64,000 nucleotides of DNA from NCBI GenBank assembly GCA_965218555.1, contig OZ244625.1, positions 2,170,001 to 2,234,000 on the forward strand, given 5' to 3'. The translations under genes and the position numbers were made by a program. Origin of the DNA: JAPPLB01 sp965218555. Its GTDB lineage: Bacteria > Acidobacteriota > Terriglobia > Bryobacterales > UBA6623. Positions 62,396 to 64,000 of this stretch are shown here, one piece after another; the first letter of the stretch is position 1; every line of letters starts with the position of its first letter. The notes beneath the pieces were generated by a model, which saw only the letters and a program-made list of their open reading frames with translations, searched no databases and had not been told where the DNA came from.

Positions 62396-62815
62396 GTGCG
62401 GCTTACGCGACGGTACTCATTTTCGGCCTCGCATCGTTTGCACACGGACGCGTTGAGCGACGAAGAGAACGAGAGCCTGTTCGGAAAATGCAACAATCCG
62501 TTCGGCCACGGGCACAACTACGTCCTCGAAGTGAGTGTGGCGGGCGAAGCGGACGGGCTCGCGGGAATGGTCGTGCCCCGCGGGAAGTTGGACGATTTCG
62601 TCGGACGCACGGCCCTCGATCGAATCGATCACACGGACCTCAACCAGGACGTCAAGGAGTTGCAGGAAATCGTGCCGACGACCGAGAATCTTGCGTTGGT
62701 CGTGCATCGCTGGTTGAGGGCCGTCTGGGATGCGGAGTTCGGGGACGAAGGAGCGAAGCTTGACCGGGTTCGGATCGAGGAGACGACTCGCAATTCTTGT
62801 GAAGTGACGAGTTGA
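62396..62815 (+). CDS. PTPS/QueD-family 6-pyruvoyl/6-carboxy tetrahydropterin synthase
   Basis: A 139-residue enzyme with the full CxxxxxHGH motif (Cys32 to His40 in FGKCNNPFGHGHNYVLEV), His13 of the first zinc site (SASHRLH) and the Asp/Glu of DRIDHTDLNQ and PTTENLAL. GTG at 62396 is the start. It uses dihydroneopterin triphosphate, the product of FolE next door, for a pterin or for the queuosine pathway (the queG gene also lies in the window). It follows its Cys-less paralogue by 15 bases. Confidence 0.88.
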   Translation: MRLTRRYSFSASHRLHTDALSDEENESLFGKCNNPFGHGHNYVLEVSVAGEADGLAGMVVPRGKLDDFVGRTALDRIDHTDLNQDVKELQEIVPTTENLALVVHRWLRAVWDAEFGDEGAKLDRVRIEETTRNSCEVTS

Positions 62816-62824
62816 CGGGCGCCC

Positions 62825-63454
62825 ATGACCATGAAACCGAACCTGCACGACCTCGTAGATGACATGGAAGCTTCCGACGCACTTGGGAACCTGACCCTGT
62901 CCGAGTTCTATCGCCAATTACTGCTGGAAATAGGAGAAGACCCGGATCGCGACGGGTTGCAGCGCACGCCGGAGCGCGCCGGCAAAGCGCTCGCCGAGCT
63001 GACGAAGGGCTATCGGATGGACGCCAAGGAGTTGTTGAACGGCGCGCTGTTCGATGTCAGCTACGACGAGATGGTGATCGTAAAAGACATCGAGATGTTC
63101 AGCCTCTGTGAGCATCACCTGCTGCCCTTCTTCGGCAAGGTCCACGTGGCCTACATTCCGAGGAAGAAGCTGATCGGGCTCAGCAAAGTCGCGCGGGTCG
63201 TCGAGATGTTCGCCCGCCGGCTGCAAGTCCAGGAGAGGCTCACCAAGCAGATCGCCGACACGATCCAGGAGGCGATCGACCCGGCGGGCGTCGGTGTCGT
63301 GATCGAAGCGCGGCATCTTTGCATGATGATGCGCGGTATCGAGAAACAGCACTCGTCCGCGGTGACAAGCGCCATGGTGGGGGCATTCCGTGACAACCTG
63401 CAGACGCGGGAAGAGTTCCTCTCGCTGATTCAGCGAGTTCCGAACGGGGTTTAG
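62825..63454 (+). CDS. folE: GTP cyclohydrolase I
   Basis: A 209-residue type IA enzyme that turns GTP into dihydroneopterin triphosphate. The N-terminal DPDRDGLQRTPERAGKALAE, the zinc site MFSLCEHHLLPFFG (Cys95, His97/98) and EARHLCMMMRGIEKQHS (His164, Cys166) are complete. The start at 62825 is 9 bases after the preceding stop. It supplies both folate and the PTPS-type enzymes upstream, so the three genes form a likely functional operon. Confidence 0.95.
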   Translation: MTMKPNLHDLVDDMEASDALGNLTLSEFYRQLLLEIGEDPDRDGLQRTPERAGKALAELTKGYRMDAKELLNGALFDVSYDEMVIVKDIEMFSLCEHHLLPFFGKVHVAYIPRKKLIGLSKVARVVEMFARRLQVQERLTKQIADTIQEAIDPAGVGVVIEARHLCMMMRGIEKQHSSAVTSAMVGAFRDNLQTREEFLSLIQRVPNGV

Positions 63455-63464
63455 GCCAACCGCC

Positions 63465-64000
63465 ATGAGCGCCCCGGCGCGTCCGACTGTCGTGATTGTG
63501 GGGCGTCCCAACGTCGGCAAATCCACTCTCTTCAACCGCATCACCGCGAGCCGCCGGTCGATCGTCGGCGATCAGCCGGGCATCACGCGCGACCGGATTC
63601 AGATGCGCGCCGTCTGGAAAGGGCGCGCGTTTGACCTGGTCGATACGGGCGGCATGCTTTTCGGCGCACAGGAGGAGTTCCCCATCCTCGTCAATCACAA
63701 GGTGCGCGAGGCGCTGGAGACGGCGGCTCACGTGATGCTCGTCGCTGACGGCCGTGCGGAGTTGACGAGCACTGACCGCGACTTGTCGGATCTGCTGCGG
63801 CGGCTTGACAAGCCGTCAACGCTCGTGGTGAACAAGTGCGACACCCCCGCGTCCGAGGGGAACGCCGCGAACTTTCATGAGTTGGGGTTCGACGCGGTGT
63901 TGCCGATCTCCGCCGAGCACGGCCTCGGCATCGAGGCTCTTCTCGATCGCGTGACGGCCGATCTGCCCGAGGGTGAGGACGAGGGCGAGCTGGAGCGCCC
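63465..64000 (+). CDS. der: GTPase Der/EngA, N-terminal part
   Basis: It begins MSAPARPTVVIVGRPNVGKS (G1 loop at 13-20), then TASRRSIVGDQPGITRDRIQ (G2), FDLVDTGGM (G3) and LVVNKCDTP (G4, NKxD). Der carries two GTPase domains and assists assembly of the 50S ribosomal subunit. Only the first domain lies in the window, which ends at 64000 with the frame still open. It follows folE by 10 bases. Confidence 0.93.
   Translation, partial: MSAPARPTVVIVGRPNVGKSTLFNRITASRRSIVGDQPGITRDRIQMRAVWKGRAFDLVDTGGMLFGAQEEFPILVNHKVREALETAAHVMLVADGRAELTSTDRDLSDLLRRLDKPSTLVVNKCDTPASEGNAANFHELGFDAVLPISAEHGLGIEALLDRVTADLPEGEDEGELER

Overview
The window reads as one chromosomal stretch of a GC-rich, free-living, mainly aerobic bacterium. 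The best guess is an Acidobacteriota lineage close to Bryobacterales/Solibacter. The grounds are: two Planctomycete-type secreted cytochrome modules with Tat-exported DUF1501/DUF1552 partners, many Tat-signalled aldo/keto reductases, sugar isomerases and ThuA/PIG-L hydrolases, a BlaI/M56-TonB pair, and an ECF sigma/anti-sigma pair. Planctomycetota or Verrucomicrobiota remain possible. No rRNA gene is present to settle it.

Layout. (1) 1-1.7 kb: a decayed ISNCY-type transposase. (2) 1.7-10.9 kb: a DHH phosphoesterase, an MFS transporter, and an operon-like run of NagB-like protein, sugar isomerase, DUF1549/DUF1553 cytochrome, DUF1501 protein and DoxX. (3) 11-20 kb: secreted hydrolases and oxidoreductases (acetyl-xylan-esterase-like, BNR sialidase-like, two aldo/keto reductases, M28 peptidase, Gfo/Idh/MocA). 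(4) 20-24.7 kb: housekeeping pyrF, thpR, glmM, a small radical SAM protein and a membrane protein. (5) 25-27.3 kb: an ECF sigma, anti-sigma and secretin-N-domain operon. (6) 27.7-36 kb: quinone reductase, a cyclophilin-like protein, a lipoprotein, thiC, PIG-L deacetylase, HpcH/HpaI aldolase, an IPT/TIG protein and queG. (7) 36.3-38.5 kb: a long radical SAM protein resembling archaeal tetraether synthase (Tes), with its own terminator. (8) 38.5-47.4 kb: ThuA, a cytochrome c plus PQQ-dehydrogenase pair, DUF3604, an exported methyltransferase, and M56-TonB/BlaI with a clear operator. (9) 47.5-50.3 kb: arfB, cytochrome c, an orphan nuoB and a fatty-acid desaturase. (10) 50.9-57.2 kb: a DUF1587/1592-type cytochrome with a LamG insert, DUF1552, and a sulfite-oxidase-fold molybdoenzyme. 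(11) 57.9-61.2 kb: an accessory island with an internally deleted IS110 transposase, palindromes and attC-like inverted repeats, and a type II restriction-modification operon, bounded by tRNA-Ser(GCU). (12) 61.4-64 kb: a TlpA thioredoxin, then two tandem PTPS/QueD-family genes, folE and the start of der.

How the genes work together. The secreted modules suggest a heterotroph that degrades complex carbohydrate and feeds periplasmic oxidations into c-type cytochromes. The pterin run (two PTPS paralogues plus GTP cyclohydrolase I) and queG point to pterin/queuosine metabolism. The Tes-like protein, with the desaturase, points to unusual membrane lipids. The most accessory part is the tRNA-Ser/restriction-modification/IS110 island. 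The Tes-like protein and the island's attC-like repeats are the most promising leads. No complete, wholly undescribed system could be demonstrated from sequence alone.
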